NCBI GenBank assembly: GCA_944739405.2 | Contig: OX123186.2 | Location: 35,077,551 to 35,141,550, forward strand | Source: Euclidia mi | Lineage: Eukaryota > Arthropoda > Insecta > Lepidoptera > Erebidae | Length of the DNA stretch: 64,000 nucleotides | Direction: 5' to 3' | Shown: piece after piece, positions 37,301 to 52,300 of the stretch | How the letters are laid out: the number at the start of each line of letters is the position of its first letter | Position numbering within the stretch: position 1 is the stretch's first letter | Program-made: the position numbers and the translations under genes | The notes under the pieces: generated by a model | Databases searched by the model: none | What the model was told of the DNA's origin: nothing | What the model saw: the letters and a program-made list of their open reading frames with translations, nothing else

Positions 37301-40300
37301 CCCGGACATGGGTAAACGGGATCACAAATTGTCATATAAGGGTCTTCAGACTGAGGACAGTAATTCGATGGGCACTCTATATAACAGTTTACGAAGGTTT
37401 TATTCGCAGGACATGTTGGACCACCACCTACAAAAAATAGTAGAATGGAAAGAATGTCTTAAATATTTTATTGTGTCAATAAATGGTGGAATCATCAGTG
37501 TTTTAACAAGAAAAGCCATGTTTCCAATTAGGTTATTTAGATTAAATTTTATATTGCTTCACTTGATGACATTTTTGCATACAATGTGGGAAGCTATGTC
37601 CTTGGCTTATAACTATTGCAAAACTGTTTTAAATATTGTCCTCTCACCTGGGCATTGGTTCGGTTCTATACACTTTCCTCCTTTTTCTGACAAAATGTAT
37701 CCCTGCTTGCATACACAACGACTAGGATCACACATAAAATTACAGGGTTTATTAGCAGCATCTGGATTGCAACATGTGGGTGGACAAGTACTGGGACAGT
37801 CGTTCGGCACTGCATTTACATCCCCGTTGCAACTGGCTGAAAAAAAAATTGTTTATGTTAGTTGCTAACATACATTTATCATTGCAATGTTTTCAATTAC
37901 GATCGCGTATACCAATTATAATTTCAATTTTAACACAATATTTTAACTTGTAGATATTTAACCCATCATTTATTTTTTTAAAGACAGCTTCTGCACCAGA
38001 AATTAATTCTTTGTTCACAATTCTTGTCGCAGTGTCAAGCGGTGGGTCAATCGCTCAAACCACTACATCAACCTTGTAGTAAAATTTTTAGGTTTTGTCT
38101 AAGGCAAAGATTTTGTAAGAAACACCTGCTACTGCTGATGTTTCTTACAAAATCTTTGCCACGACTTACGACATTCCAATTGAGGGATACAGAAACCGTC
38201 TGAGTTTCTTTTGAATCCAGGTGCACAAATACATCTCGGTGGAGGAGTATATGAGTCATCACATTCATCATCGACGTCATCACATCCTTCGCGTAAACAA
38301 GCTGAAGGCGAAGGATTCCATATTTCGTTTGGTCTTGTACATTCCACTGGTGCTGAAATCGAATACGGCTCGAAAATTAATAATTGCAAATAATACACCG
38401 TAATCTATTTGAAAAATAATCGTTTTGCCCATTTAAAAGATTGATAAAGTCGTCAAAATACTCATAAACATTTTGAACATATTTGCACTTACGACATTCT
38501 GAAGATAAAATGCATCGTGGATCTTCATAGCTTAACTGCAAATAACCGCCTTGGCATGCACAACCAGGTGGGCATGGATACTGTGGTAGGCAAGCTACCT
38601 GAGCGCGGCTATCATCTCGAGGACAGTAATTTGATGGGCAGCCGACGTAACAGCCAACGTATGTTTTATTCGTAGGGCATGTTGGAGGTCCACCTATAAA
38701 AACAAATATTAAAACCTTCTAATCCCATTCCAAGCTTACTATCTAGCAAGCAATAGCAATACTATATAGCAAGACTTGCACTGTCATTGGATACATTTTA
38801 AATCAGTTTTGAAATCTAGTTAATGAAAATTATCTAACCTGGACATTGTCCTGGTTCCACACATATTCCTCCTTTTTCCGTCAGAATATATCCCGTATCG
38901 CACACACAGCCACTGGGGTCACACATATCAATACAGGGCCTATTGGCCGTATCAGGGTCAAGACAAGTGGGTGGACATGAACTGGGACACTCGTTTGGTA
39001 TTGCATTTGGATCCCCGTTACATCCTACATTAGCTAAAATAAAACAAATCAATTTAGTTGATTTAGTTATTGCAGTATTGAAATTGGAGTTAACTGAATG
39101 ATTTGAGAAAAAAGAAACGCTATTATAAAGAATTGCCCGTTAAAACCACATATTCAAATTGAAATACGTCTTATCATATGGTCACTATCTCCCTTTTCAT
39201 TCAAATATTTTATTTTAAAATACATCAGGATGCATATACTTACGACATTCTTTTTCAGGAATACAAACACCATCTTGGTTTCTTTTGTATCCAGGCGCGC
39301 AAACACATCTTGGTGGAACAGTGCTTGTGCCAGTACATTCAACGCTGACATCATCACAACTCTCACGTAAGCAAGCTGGCGGTGAAGGATTCCATATCTC
39401 ATTCTGTCGTGTACATTCCACTGGTGCTAAATATTTTAAATATTTTATTAATAAACAAATATTTTCTTTCTACTATAGATACTCGATAATTCTGTTACAG
39501 TTGGTCTTGTTATTACCTTGGCTGCCAAGCCAGGGGTGCAATTATTATTCTCATCCAGGGCAAAACTTTCAGATGAGCACAGTTTATTTTCTGTATGTGA
39601 GTGAAAGTATTCTTTTTAGAAATATTTAAGTATGTTCATCAGTCATCTGATTTAACTTGAAAATGCTATATACCTAACTTTAAAACAGCCAAGATATGAT
39701 TGATGAACGAAAATAATTGATCAGATGCATCGGCTAAAATTTTACTACTATTTAGACTTACGACAATCAGAAGACGGGATGCATCGCCTATCGATATCGT
39801 TCTTCATCAAATAACCGCTCTTGCACTTGCAGCCACCCGGACATGGGTAAACGGGATCACAAATTATCTGAACAGGGTAGTCAGACTGAGGACAGTAATT
39901 CGATGGGCACTCTATATAACAGTTTACGAAGGTTTTATTCGCAGGACATGTTGGACCACCACCTACAAAAAATAGTGGAATGGAAAGAATGTCTTAAATA
40001 TTAAATTGTGTCAATAAATGGTGGAATCATCAGTGTATTAACAAGAAAAGCAATGTTTCCAATATTTAGATTAAATTTTATATTGCTTCACTTAATGACA
40101 TTTTTGCATACAATGTGGGAAGCTATGCCCTCGGGTTTTTGAAACACGATACTAACTATTGCAAAACTGTTTCAAATATTGTCCTCTCACCTGGACATTG
40201 GTTCGGTTCTATACACTTTCCTCCTTTTTCTGACAAAATGTATCCCTGCTTGCATACACAACGACTAGGATCACACATAAAATTACAGGGTTTATTAGCA

Positions 40301-43300
40301 GCATCTGGATTGCAACATGTGGGTGGACAAGTACTGGGACAGTCGTTCGGCACTGCATTTACATCCCCGTTGCAACTGGCTGAAAAAAATATTGTTTATA
40401 TTAGTTGCTAACATACAATTATCATTGAAATGTTTTCAATTACGATCGCGTATACCAATTATAATTTCAATTTTAATACAATATTTTAACTTGTAGTTAT
40501 TTCACCCATCATTTCTTTTTTTAAAGACAGCTTCTGCACCAGAAATTAATTCTTTGTTCACAATACTTGTCGCAGTGTCAAGCGGCAAGTCAATCGCTCA
40601 AACCACTACATCAGCCTTGTAGTCAAATTTTTAGGTTTTGTCTAAGGCAAAGATTTTGTAAGAAACATCAGCAGTACTTACGACATTCCAATTGAGGTAT
40701 ACAGAAACCGTCTGAGTTTCTTTTGAATCCAGGTGCACAAATACATCTCGGTGGGGGAGTATATGAGTCATCACATTCATCGTTGACGTCATCACATCTC
40801 TCACGTAAGCAAGCTGAAGGTGATGGTTCATAGATCTCGTTTGGTCTTGTGCAGTTGATTGGTGCTGAAAATACTTAGGTTTTTAAAATTATGAACCGAC
40901 ATTTGGCTAGAGCAAAGGTTTATTGATCAAATAATTAGTTACCTAGAACTAAATTGGTCTACTGTTTTCATACTTACGACATTCAGAAGACAAGATGCAT
41001 TGTGGATCATCATAGCTCTTCATCAAATAACCGCCTTCGCATGCACATCCACCGGGACATGGATAAGGTGGATCACAAGCAATCTGACCAAGACTATCAT
41101 CCTGTGGACAGTAGTTATCTGGACATCCTACGAAACAGCGAACGTAGGTTTTATTCGCCGGACATGATGGACCCCCACCTAAAAAAATAAAACACCTGAT
41201 TATACTGACTGAATAGACTGTAATAGAATAATTCTGAATAGCTTGCACTTTTTGAAGTATTTAGGAATACCAATAGTAATTCGGTGCTGGTTCCAAGACA
41301 GTTCAACTCAAGTGTCAAAACTCGTTGTCATCAATGGTCTCTGCTACTGAACCTGAATACGCAGGTGTCACTAGAGAATGCAATACCGGGATACCAGGAT
41401 ACCGAAATACCGGGATCTCGCATGCCATGTGCGGGATTAATGCCGTTCGTAAAATGAACGGGATCCCGCGCGAGATTAGAGGGATTGATGAGTAGTGAAA
41501 TTCATGTGTTAGCATAGCGCACGGCTGTGCTAACTGATGAAAGACGCGACACCTAAACTAAGTGTGTTTGTTTTCGTACGATTTTTGTTAGTTATTATGA
41601 TTTATCATGATGACGCAAACACATAACAACGAAGTATTTGTCAAGTTTCAAATAGATGAATAGCTTCAGTGAAGTTCTTAAATCTTCGGTTATTGCTGCT
41701 TGTTATATTCAGATAAATAAATATGTCGGAAACTGTAGACAAAGACTTACCTAGTACTGTTGCTGTGTGGAGGTATTATTGGAAGTTGGAAGATGTTTAG
41801 AATGTTTAATATTCTGCTTTTGTCCATTTTAAATGAGTAAGTAAATGATTGAAAATGTTGATTATGAAAATTACATTTGTTTTATTTAAATGCTGTTACA
41901 AGTTATAGATTATTTGCGAAGTTTTATTAATGGGGCGGGACCCCGAAAATAACTGGATCCCGCGGGATTGAAAACGTCCAGTCCCGCAAATACCGGAATT
42001 GAGAATGTGCTGCGGGATTGTATTCCCTAGGTGTCACAGTAGTATGATTGAGTGCACTATTTCCGTAAACAGTAAGTATTTTGTTTAATTTTAATAATTC
42101 ATGCCGAGATGTGGGTGTAATGTTACTACACATCTACCTACCCCTTCGATAAAAATGGTAGGCCCTTCGAGGATACAGACCTGAGTCTACAGTTTTTTTT
42201 TTATATTGACTCACACCTGATTGTTTACTGAGTTGTGACCATTTTGCAGTAATTTTTTTTTTTTTTCTTTTTGTAATTAACTGTGTCTTGTGTATGTATC
42301 GCATAATCTGCTGCAAATAAATGTACTTTCTTTCCTTAACGAAAACTGAAATCCCATGTTGCACCAATCACTACGAACATTTTTTACTTCGGCACCTTAC
42401 CTAGGAAACTACTGGTTCAGGAGAGATATTGAGGCTCAAAGTTAGTATGGAATTTTTCTAATTAGGTAGAAAATCGATGCATTTACCCCGCCAATGTTCT
42501 TTAGATGCCCCATCACTCCATGGATAAGTAAGTATTTGGAACATTGCAAGCGCGCGCTTTTAATTACGGTTTAAAAAATGTAAAATCACAGGGTGCGTTT
42601 CCACAGAAACGGAGCTGCGCGGAGTTTAGCGGAGCAGAGCCGTGTAAATAGGTAAGTGTTTCCACTAAAGCTGCGCAAAGATGAGCGGAGCAGGGCTGGC
42701 CTATGTAGCTGGGTGAAGTGGAGCCGAGCGGAGCTTAGACGACCGGGGCGGACCAGAGCTGAATCTAACGAGCGGAGCTGTAAAGTGGAAATGAGCTGAA
42801 CGGGGCTGTGAACACATTTAGTTTTCAGTCAGTACGGTGTCTCAACTACTACTACAAACTAACTCCCGCGCCTAACGTCGCGTTACCTCTCTCAGTCCTG
42901 CTCGACCCCACGTAACCCCGCTTTACCGCGCGCAACCGCGCTCTACACCGCACAGCCCCGTTTCACCCGGCACAGCTCTACTAAGCTCGACACCGCTGTG
43001 CACCGCTTATATAAAATGTATGGTGCGCTGAGGCACCATACATTTTAATGTAAATCTTCTCAACTCCGCTTATACTGTTTCCACTGAATCGGAGCGGAGA
43101 TGAGATGTGTATTTTGAGCAATGTGATTGGTCAATTTTTATAAGTCTCTGCTCAGTTCCGGACAGCCCAGCTTCTGTGGAAACGCAGCCTTAAAAAAAAA
43201 TATTTCCTAGACTTTATTTTTGGTTAGTATGACTTGGCATGAGGTCCACAACGAGTAGACTTCGGCTTGGCGATGGGTCTGGTGACACCCTGTAGGTACA

Positions 43301-46300
43301 TATATGTGATGATTGCTATCCTATCCTGGACGTTGATTTGTTTTCTTACCCGGGCATTGTCCAGGTTCTACGCATATTCCTCCTTTTCTCGTCAAAATGA
43401 ATCCCGGCTTACACACGCAGCCGCTAGGGTCGCACGCCGCAATACAAGCTTTGCCAGTCATATCTGGTTCATCACAAGTAGGTGGACAAGAACTAGGACA
43501 ATCGTTCGGTGTTGCGTTTGGATCTCCTTTGCATCCCAGATTGGCTACAATCAATAATTATTTTATTTTAATAGTAAACGATTGCAATAAATATTTAAAG
43601 CTAGGTTCGTACTGTAAATATGAAATCATTTACAAAATATAAACTACTCAAGTACATGTGTAGTCATCGATTGTTAGTGGTGTTATCCCTGCAAAAAATA
43701 CCACATATTCAAATTCAAAATCAAGATTTCTTTATTACCCCTCAAATGACTACGTTACTCTTTACTCGTTTTATATTATTTTGGTTTATCAGAGATAAGT
43801 ACTTACGACATTCTGATACAGGGACACAGATATCCTCCTGGTTTCTTCTGTAGCCAGGTGCACAAACACATTTTGGTGGACCAGGCACGAAGCTATAGCA
43901 ATCCCCATCAACGTCGTCACATCTTTCACGCAAGCAAGCTGAAGGTGCAGGATTGTATATCTCATTTGGTCTTGTACACTCCACTGGTGCTAGACATAAA
44001 CAGAACAAAACATAAATAAACAGTTCTTCTGTAACCGTCGTGACCTGTAAATTGTAATTTCACTTTTGTCTTTTCATTAATTAATTTAAGCTTTATAGCG
44101 CCAATGAATGAAACTCCGTAATAGGCTCGGCTAATATTACCTCGATCACTATGATTATAGTGATACTTACGACATTCAGAAGACAAGATGCATGTATTAT
44201 CTTTTCTATTCATCAAATAACCGGGTTGGCATCCACAGCCAGGCGGACATGGATACGGTGCATCACAAGCTACCTGACTAAGGCTATCATCCTCAGGACA
44301 GAAGTTTGATGGGCAACCGAAATAACAACCCACGAAGGTTTTATTTGCTGGACATGATGGACTGCCACCTAAAAAGAAAAAAAAATAGGAAGGTTTTGGC
44401 TGACTTCGGTCGGTATGACCAAAATTAAAATGAAAACTATCCATGATTTACAATAAATATTTTTAGCAGCTTTAGCAAAAATGCCTAGGAGGCATTACGC
44501 GTTTCTATTATTGCTATAGATCAATAATTTTCGAGATAAAATTAAGTTATAGGTAGTCAAATAATTAATCATAAAGAACCGCAACGCCATATGCCAGTTA
44601 ATCAGTATCAACGAAAATTTTCGTTAACTATTTATGGTGTACAATGGTTTTTAATATACGCCAACTTACCCGGGCATTGTCCAGGCTCTACACATGTTCC
44701 TCCCTTCTCCGTTAAAATGTATCCTGGATTACATACGCAACCTCTAGGGTCACACATTTTGATACAAGGTTTATTGATAGTATCTGCATCAGAACACGTT
44801 GGTGGACAGAAACTGGGGCACTCGGATGGTGACGCGTTCAGATCTCCATTGCATCCCGTATTAGCTAAAATATAAATGGTTGTTTGTTAGTTGAACGGTT
44901 TATTTGAATTTATAACAGAAATAAGCGATGTGTTTGTTCGTGATAAATAGGTATATCGCTCTAAACATAAATCTCACTAGAAAAGTTGTGATTAAGAGAT
45001 CTCGATCATCAAGTTTATAATTAGGTACAATAGAATATCTTGCGGCATGGTTAGATTCCAGTCAACGGAAATTGCGATTAGAGACAACTACCAGATCAAA
45101 ATCAAAATTATCGAAAACCGAAATGCCTTGTCTCTATAAAACAGGAGTCACATAAAGTATCGCTATTTGTTTTTTAATTTCATGCCCTAATGTCATTCTT
45201 GTGGACAAAACAAAATTGACACGCATATTAAAAATAAGACGAGGCAATTAAGAACATTTATTGAACTTACGCGATGGACATTGGTCGCTTGGTATACATA
45301 TTCCAGTGGAGTTTCTAAGATATCCGTTAATACAATCGCATCCTGGTTTGCAGACCTTTTCGGCACAGAAATAAGAGCTGTATATACTTTCGCAGGACTG
45401 CGGTGGGCATTCAATCGCACAGTCTGTTGCAACTTCATTCGGTCCACATGACGGTGATTCTATCAAAGAAGAGAGAAAAGTATTAAAAAATACTTATTGT
45501 CCTAGGGCAATTTAAGCGATTTCATCCAATTCGAATCTATGCAGAGCCTGTACTATGGCAATCAAACAAATGATAAATATAATTTTTATTTATAAGTTCA
45601 TGCCTATCCCACAAAGATTAGTCTTAGCTGAGGATAAAAAGCCCAATCACGATCTGGGCAGTGTCCATCGAAAACCAAAAACTATTAGCGGCAGTAACTT
45701 ACCATGGGGTGAGCCGCTATGCCATCGAGGTCGTAGGCCTATGAAACCAGTCATGCACTTTAAATAATTTACCAAAACAATAACTACGTAGTAGAAAGAC
45801 AAAGAAATCGAAGATATCTTTTTCTTTCTCTATATCTCGGTAGACCATAAAGTAACTTGAAAGAAAAGAAATAAGTTCAATATTTAATAGCCTAAACTCA
45901 TATAAAGTGTGCCCATCCTATGTATCGTAAAACAAAACAGCCATAATAAAGGAATCAGGAAAAATAATTCTTCATTTATTGTACTTACCCGTAGGACATT
46001 CTTCACTAGGAATACATACTTCAGTTTCGTTTCTAAGATATCCATCAATACAATTACACCCAGGAGTACAGGGGCCTTGGGCGCACACATACTCTGTATA
46101 AAGACTGCTGCAGGATTGTGGTGGACATACTATTGCGCAGTCGCTTGCTACTTCATTTGGTCCACACTGCGGAGCTAAAATTACTTTATACTTAAGAAAA
46201 AGGCATGCTTTAAAAGGCTGCTCTGAAAAATCCTGAGTCGCGAAGAACTTGCCATAAATTCTAAATAATAAACAAAGATTGTCAGATCCGGCATGCACAT

Positions 46301-49300
46301 TTTTAGATCACAGTTGTATTATAGTAAAGGGAACACACGACGTTAGTGTTAGTTAGGTAATCGCTTGAAACAGCGCTTGATCAGTACACTATACCACTCG
46401 TGAAGTCAACTAAATTAAATAGCTGACTAAAACTAGTCATTGGGTTTGCCAGAAGTTTTATTCCTTCGGGCTCTGTTGTACCCTTAAATATCATAAGTAC
46501 AATTGATTGTCTTGTGAAGCGGAAAATAGAGGGTCTTAGATTATGGCTCTGGCAGCTGCATACCTTTAGATAAACTACAGAATTTTTCTCGTCGCTTGCC
46601 GGCAAGTTATTTTAATAACTATGGACAATGACGATCCGGTAGCGTAGTGGGAGTGCGAATGACGAAGACGCCGAAGGTCGCGGATTCGATGCCTGTTCAA
46701 GTCAAATATTTGGGAGTAGAATATGTATGTTTATCCATTGCCTAGTAACCATAGTACAAGCTCTGCTTAGTTTGGGACTAGATGATGTTGTGTGTAAAAA
46801 AGAAAAAAAATGTTAAATCTGTATTGCTTTATGTAAGTCTCTGTGTGTGTACCAACCTGGACACTCCTCAGGTTTGATACATTTCCCTCCCTTCTTCGTA
46901 AGAATGTATCCGGGCTTGCATTCACAGCCACTTGGGTCACACATGGCGATACAAGGTATACCGGTAGTGTTCCGTTGAGCACACGTAGGCTGACAGGAGC
47001 TGGGACAATCATTGGCTACTGCGTTGGGATCTCCGTTGCATCCTATTACTGACGATTAGAATGGCCAATATAATAATCAACTAACAAAGCAACCTAGATA
47101 GAGAAGTACTAAAAATATTGCTGACTGGTAAGGCAGTTTAACTTTCTTTGGGACTTTATGGTGCCAAAGCGCCGTTTTCTTAATGGTTACTGCTGCTGAG
47201 CCTTTGTACTAACTACAAACTAGTCACCTTTTTCAAAGAAGCTTCTGTTGGTATCAGATAAATGAAATGTCAAAAATTTTGTTCAACTGTCCAACAAATA
47301 TTGTGTACATTATTCCAAGGTACCTATATCGTTTATTTGGATTAACAACGCTATCTGCACAGTGCTCATTAATGAATTGTCTGACGTTATAGATTTACCG
47401 GTCTAAAATACATTGTGACAAACCTGGACATTCTTCTGGCTTGACGCATTTTCCTCCTTTTTTGGTGAGAATATACCCTGGCTTGCAGACGCATCGACTT
47501 GGATCACACAAAGCAATGCAAAAGACATTACTCGTATCTGGCTGACTACATGTCGGAGGACAAGAACTTGGACAGTCGTTGACTACTGCGTTGGGGTCGC
47601 CATTGCATCCCAGGTTTCCTAAAAAGTAAATAAATGACAAATAGTGACGAGTCTTTTAATTTTGGCGAAATTTAAATTGCAATGACAAGAAACGACCATT
47701 TAGCAAACAGTAACTTAACTTGTATCCGGTATTGCGAAATTCTTTTTGCACGAAATAGAAAGTAGGTATGTGCAATTATTTATTTTATCATAACTTTTAA
47801 TGCCTGATCAGATTTGAAGAAATTTAATTGTAGTTTATTTTAGTAGTATCACGGATTGTAACAATTTATTTGTTAAAATATAATGCCGGCTATAAGATAA
47901 AGCTTTGTTTAATCATAAACATGGTAATAGAGATTAATATCCGAACTTACTTGGACAATCTTCTATTTTGATACATTTGCCCTGTGGTTCATCCAAAATG
48001 TACCCAGCATTGCACACACAGCCGCCTGGCAAACATGCTTGAACGCAAATTACATCACGAGTATCCGGCTGAGCACAAGTTGGTTGGCAAAAACTTGGAC
48101 ATTCTTGTGGTGATGCGTTAGAATCGGCGCATGTCTGAATACCTAAAAGAAACAGAATATCAGAGGTGCTTAAATTCAGGTATAATATTTGGGACCGAGA
48201 AATATTTTTTGCGAATTTTCACCACGATCCAAAATACAAACCATCTACTTAACACGCTTTCAATATAAGAAATTTGCAAATTATAAGTTAGTAGTAGTCA
48301 GAGAATGGAATGGAATATAAAGCTTTGCAGATTTTATTATTTTGAATAACTACCTAGCTGACCGGGTAAACTTCGTACCGCCATATTCTTTTTTTTTTAA
48401 TATTTGAATTTTTTATTTCATACAAACCTTTTCCTGACAATGACGAATACATACATACATATATACATAACGTCACGCCCTGTATCCCCGAAGGGGTAGG
48501 CAGAGGTGTATTTCTACACCCACTTTTCGCCAGATATACTTTAGTCCCACGTAATTAGTGGCGAGCCCATTGCCGTACCGGGCACATTTCCAGACTCCGT
48601 GCGGCTACTGAGAATTTCGTGATAGAAAAACCCAATAACACTGCCCGACCCAGGAATCGAACCCGGGACCTCCGGATCCCACGCGCACATTTATGCCGCG
48701 AGACCAACGAGCCAGTCGTATAGGGTTTGATGTCGACTTTTCCGTCTCTATTCAAAGATGGTATTTGCATCGTGTTATCCCTTAGTCGCCTCTTACGACA
48801 CCCACGGGAAGATAGGGGGTGGTGACACTTGTATTCTATGCCGTCAACCACACGGCAAACAATGACAAATATATTAAAAAACCGACCGACAGACTGCTAC
48901 GCAGGAGTCTCGGTTTCGAATCCACGGCACCAATGACTTTTCGGAGTTAAGTGCATATTAAATTGTTAATTAGGTATCGCTTGTTTATCGGCGAAGGAAA
49001 ACATCGTGACGAAACCTGCATGTCTGAGAGTTCTCCATAATGTTCTCGAAAGACATGTGAAGTCTGCCAACCCGCACTTGGCCAGCGTGGTGGACTATGG
49101 CCTTACCCTTCTCATAGTGAGAAGAGGCCTGTGCCCAGCAGTGGGACAGTATAAAGGGCTGATGATGATAATTATCCAATTAATCCATTTTTGCAGACGT
49201 TTGGCAGTTATGCGTGTACAAACATTTCGGTGATTCAATTTTATTTATATATGTAGATAGATGAGCGGCATTAGAGCAATGTTCAAATTATACCATGAGG

Positions 49301-52300
49301 CCCATTGCTCGTCGATGCTAGTGATGGAAATACAGCACTCCCGTTTTAAGAAACCGAGTGAATTAGAAAATTAAAGGAAGCTTTCCTCGCCGTTCTCCTA
49401 CCTTATAGAAACAAAATTAAAGGGAAAGGAAGAAAAGGTTATGACAGGACATCTTCACATTTATTTGCTTTAACTGGGCTCTAGCACACGCATTTGATAA
49501 AAATTACATTGAAGAAGACGAGAAAGAAGCTGAAAAGTAGAAAATGACTGTAGCAAAGTGTTATCTACTTCTATCATATACTGGGTGTTTTTTTTTACCG
49601 TCTTGATAATAATATAGTGTGTTGTGTAAGTGGTATAGAATCTATAGGCGACAGTGTTGTTGAAGTTTCGAAAATCTAATAAAATACATAAACTAAAGAT
49701 TATGTAACGGGTCTGAATCATGTTAACTGAACGAAAAGAAAGATGAAATACCTTCCTATTTGCCCCGACGTTTCGGCATGGGTTACACCAGACGTGGTCA
49801 CGGGGTGACTAATGTCCGTCAGCGCTGCTTCCGAGAAGTGCGGTTTCGGAACCTACCCTCACTTGGTTTTCACAATTATGAACATTTATAAGTTCGGAAC
49901 TGTCGGTATTTCGACACACAACAAAGATACCATTAGGTATCTTCACACTGGCGCGTAATATCACCTCGTCGGTGTCTACATTTGCTGATGACAGGATTCC
50001 AAGATGTGGATAAACAGTAACCATCCTCCCGGTTGAAATTTGCGTGCGTTTTGATTTCAACCGCTTCCCGTGCTATTCTTGAAAAAATAGTGACGGTCTG
50101 TGGAGAGAACCTGGGGCCGATGTAGCTCAATCCAGTGATTGGATCCTGACTCCAACAAATGCTAAGCTATGGCCGACTTGGTGGTTTGTCGGTTTTTGAC
50201 GGCCGTGATGTGTTCCTTAACTCGTTCGGCGATGGTCTTTCAGCTGCAATCCACCTTGTACACTCCTGGTGTTTGAAAAGCGGATGACATCCTTTGGAGT
50301 ACGCAGGTGATTTGCTACTTTGGAGTACGGACTATAGTAGTCTTAATGGAGTAACTTTGTAGTACTGTTCCAACTTTATCCGTTACTCCTTTTATGTAGG
50401 GCATGAACGCTGGCGCTCTGTTCACTTCAGTCAGTCTCGACCTTTTCCTTGAACTCCGCATATTGTGTTTGTAACCGTTTTGCTTGAGTACCTCCAGAAC
50501 ATGTGTGAGCTCACTATCTAAGTGTTCGGGGTCGCAAAGGTCATGTGCTCTGTTTGTCAATGAAGTAATAACGGATTGCAAATGCCGCGGGTGATGATGT
50601 GAATTTGCGAGTAAGTACCTGTCAGTGTGTGTGGGCTTCCTGTAAACAGTGTGTGACAGGTTTCCATTTTCTCTCACCTTGATCTTCACATCGAGGAAGG
50701 CCAACGATCTGTCTGTCTCCATTTCATAAGTGAACCTGATATTAGGGTGTATGGAGTTCAAGTGATCTGCTAATTGTTCTACAACATGTCTGTTACCCTT
50801 TATAATACAGAATGTCTTACCTACTAATGGTTGCGGTACCGCTGCAATGTGTTTCGCTAGGTCGTAAGTGGGTGAATCGATCTGACTAACGATTGGGCGT
50901 AGAGACACGTTATTCTTGTGAATTTTCGGCAAACCATATATTTTCGGCGGTTGAACGCGGTACTGCAACCATTAGTAGGTAAGACATCGTCATTTGTAAA
51001 GGATTCTCGCCATTTTGTCGACGTCATCAAGAGCATGAAAGTAGAACCCGACGAAGTGATGATGAGCTTTGATGTCGAGTCACTATTCACAAGCGTTCCA
51101 ATTCAAGACTGCCTTGGTGTGGTCGAGAATAAACTGAAGTTAAACGGTCTGTCTGATAAATACATTGTTCTACTGAAACACTGTCTAGACGGGAATTATT
51201 TTCTATATCGTGGGCGATATAGAAAATAATTCCCGTCTAGGCAGTCCGAGAAGTCCGAAACCCGCACTTCTCGGAGGCAGCGCTGACGGACATCAGTCAT
51301 CCCGTGACCACGGCTGGTGTAACCCATGCCGAAACGTCGGGCCAATAGAAAGAAAAAAAATATTTTCACTCTGTTAACACGATTCAGACCCGTTACATAA
51401 TCTTTAGTAAGTATGTGTACAAATCGTGGTAGTTTAAAAGTAGAACATACATATAATAAATACACCCTACATGGCGCGTTCTTAATAGTAAAATGGATAT
51501 CGCGCATGAATGAAACGTGCGAGCGACATAGCGTAAGTAGGTACTACGCTTGCGACTAAACAATTGGCGCAAGGGCAGCGGGTGGCGGGCGATCGGGAGA
51601 GTGTGATGAGATGCGGGAGCGGAGGTCCTGCGCTTGCGGCGTCGACCGAGTGCAAGTGTCCTTAAAGATAGTTTTATAAGTTGTCTATTTGGAACGTACT
51701 TACCTGTTTTACGTATGTGTACGAAATCATTCACAAATTGTCGCGCGTTATTAGGGTGACTGTTTACTACTTTAATATTTCTTCTACTATTATATTATTT
51801 ATTTTCGAATTGCTTTGTTAAATGTTTTAATATGAAAAATAGATTATAAATTAGGAATGTATATTGACATATTAATTTCAGACAAAGTCAATAAAAGAAA
51901 AAATATTTTTTTGTAACTATGCTAGAGGCTTCTACTCCGTTAACTTATCACGCCCTATTTTCAAGACGGTAAAAAATGTCACCCAGTATAGAGATTTATT
52001 TTTATCTAACTATTAAAAATACATACATACATACATAGACTCACGCCTGTTTCCCCGAAGGGGTAGGCAGAGGCATATTAAACGCCCACTTTTCGCCAGT
52101 GTTTTGATCCCACGTAATAGGTGGCGAGCCTATTGCCGCTTATCGGGATATTTTGTTTGCCAGAGCCTCGTCCGTTGATCGGCAGGTGCACCACTTGCAG
52201 GTGAGGTTGGCTTGGGACCCTAAGTTCTTGGTGGGAACCCTATGCACCCCTTATACAATTAGTTAAATATTCATCAATATGTTGTAAGTATTACAGAACC

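Larger units (their letters stand above)
41179..43349. other. Intron with two DNA-transposon remnants
   Basis: Holds a hAT-like element (41372-42029) and a TIR element (42591-43191); a SINE tail near 42120-42190. No exon recognised. Confidence 0.5.

Noticed and set aside
37308..37868. Long plus-strand ORF over TIL exons
   Set aside because: Antisense shadow of the cysteine-rich exons; no plus-strand signals.
49470..49721. Signal-like ORF starting MIQTRYIIFSLCILL
   Set aside because: It starts inside the inverted end of the Penelope-like element and has no suitable donor.
6638..51410. Hammerhead ribozyme in the Penelope-like ends
   Set aside because: A GAAACGTC block is conserved near the ends, but no convincing CTGANGA core with pairing stems was found by eye.
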